DNA from: Spirochaetia bacterium UBA6919
GTDB lineage: Bacteria; Spirochaetota; UBA6919
Length of the DNA: 6,257 bases
Direction of reading: 5' to 3'
Assembly (NCBI GenBank): GCA_002450905.1
Contig: DKAT01000025.1
Span: 30,339 to 36,595 of the forward strand
The notes beneath the pieces were generated by a model. It saw only the letters and a program-made list of their open reading frames with translations. It did not search any database and was not told the origin of the DNA. This document shows positions 5,845 to 6,257 of the stretch, in pieces. A program made the position numbers and the translations under genes. Within the stretch, counting starts at the first letter, position 1. Every line of letters begins with the position of its first letter.

Positions 5845-6120
5845 GTATCATCCTCAGGTTAAAAAGGATTTAAAAAAATTGATTTATCTGTTCAGGAGAA
5901 AATAAAAGACGAACATATCCAAAAAATCCTAGGGAAGCCTGAAGATGCCTTATTATTAACCGGTGAATTTACAGGGATTTATTCTTATCATTTTAGAATT
6001 AAAAAAACTGATTATAGAATTTGCTACACAACAGATTTTGAAAATAAGATTGTAACTATCTTATCTATAGGAAAAAGAGAAAGTATCAATGATGTTTTAA
6101 AAAGACGTCTTAGTAATTGA
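5831..6120 (+). pseudogene. RelE/ParE-type toxin, broken by one frameshift
   Basis: Adding one A to the A7 run at 5872-5878 gives a continuous 96-residue protein. It has a RelE/ParE superfamily pattern: HPQVKKDLKKIDLSVQEKI (helix pair), then KILGKPEDALLLTGEFTGIYSYHFRI (the G-x-L-x-G-x-x-S-x-R type strand region), then DYRICYTTD, then VTILSIGKRESINDVLKRR. Such toxins block translation by cutting mRNA on the ribosome or act on gyrase; this sequence does not decide which. As written, the frame from ATG 5831 ends after about 25 codons at TAA, while the rest is open to TGA 6118-6120 without its own start. The start overlaps the antitoxin by 14 bases. The break could be sequencing error, inactivation, or slippage on the A_AAA_AAA heptamer, which is in the right phase for -1 recoding. 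Confidence 0.75.
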
Positions 6121-6130
6121 ATTTGGTGGA

Positions 6131-6147
6131 AGAGATCGGGATTGTGG
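6131..6147 (+). repeat. G-rich direct repeat, copy 2
   Basis: Partner of 5586-5602, starting 11 bases after the toxin stop codon. Confidence 0.55.
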
Positions 6148-6155
6148 AGGGGAGT

Positions 6156-6169
6156 TTGGGGTGAGGGAA
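6156..6169 (-). repeat. Inverted copy of the palindromic-repeat arm
   Basis: TTGGGGTGAGGGAA is the exact reverse complement of TTCCCTCACCCCAA at 5496-5509. The two copies enclose the putative antitoxin and toxin genes. Confidence 0.65.
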
Positions 6170-6172
6170 GAG

Positions 6173-6193
6173 ATGCTGAATCCAGTTCAGCAT
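6173..6193. repeat. Hairpin-forming inverted repeat
   Basis: ATGCTGAA (6173-6180) and TTCAGCAT (6186-6193) are perfect 8-bp inverted arms around a five-base loop. No T-run follows. The right arm is also the first unit of the tandem array, and repeats of this GATGCTGAA...TTCAGCATGACA form are dispersed in many bacterial genomes. Confidence 0.7.
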
Positions 6194-6257
6194 GACAGTT
6201 TAGGAGTCAGCATGACAGCTTAGTGGTTCAGGATGACAGTTGATTGGTTCAGGATGA
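6187..6257 (+). repeat. Tandem array of 20-21 bp TCAG(C/G)ATGA units
   Basis: The core TCAG(C/G)ATGA begins at 6187, 6207, 6228 and 6249, giving periods of 20, 21 and 21 bases; the first three copies continue into CAG. The array runs off the right edge, so its length is unknown. Spacers between cores are too short and too alike for a CRISPR array. Confidence 0.8.

Noticed and set aside
6173..6193. Rho-independent terminator after the RelE-like gene
   Set aside because: The hairpin is perfect but is not followed by a T-run, and it belongs to the repeat array.
6187..6257. Possible CRISPR array
   Set aside because: The unit is only 20-21 bases including spacer, the spacers are near-identical, and no cas gene is in view.

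Overview
The window is low-GC bacterial DNA with short intergenic spacers, TTG/GTG start codons alongside ATG, and strong GGAGG-type ribosome binding sites. I cannot assign a species from it. The gene content looks like an accessory or defence-type island next to ordinary genes: two toxin-antitoxin modules, an insertion sequence, a predicted nuclease beside a SIR2-family gene, and dispersed repeats.

Layout, left to right. A gene of unknown function starts on the minus strand and leaves the window at base 1. A hicB-hicA toxin-antitoxin pair (225-660) follows, with a palindrome in its likely promoter. After a 170-base AT-rich gap comes a class I SAM-dependent methyltransferase (831-1598). A complete IS3-family element (1662-2937) has imperfect 36-bp terminal inverted repeats, a GTA target duplication, orfA/orfB and an A7 frameshift heptamer. 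Next come a predicted PD-(D/E)xK nuclease with a DUF5655-like C-terminus (3046-4059) and a SIR2-family gene (4111-5140). The SIR2 gene is split over three reading frames by two single-base deficits in homopolymer runs; its largest open segment has no start codon near its beginning, so simple ORF calling hides it. A ywbE-family gene (5203-5406) and a GC-rich palindromic repeat follow. The last module is a small putative antitoxin plus a RelE/ParE-type toxin (5656-6120), the toxin again broken by one missing A. The right edge holds G-rich repeats, a hairpin and a 20-21 bp tandem array that runs off the end.

The most interesting part is the nuclease plus SIR2 pair. A PD-(D/E)xK protein upstream of a SIR2-type NADase is the architecture expected of a two-gene anti-phage module, with one component sensing or cutting nucleic acid and the other depleting NAD+. 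I do not recognise this exact pair as a named system. The SIR2 reading frame and the RelE frame need three one-base corrections in total, all deficits in homopolymer runs and all within about 1.8 kb. That pattern could be sequencing error, genuine inactivation, or, at the two A7 sites, slippage.
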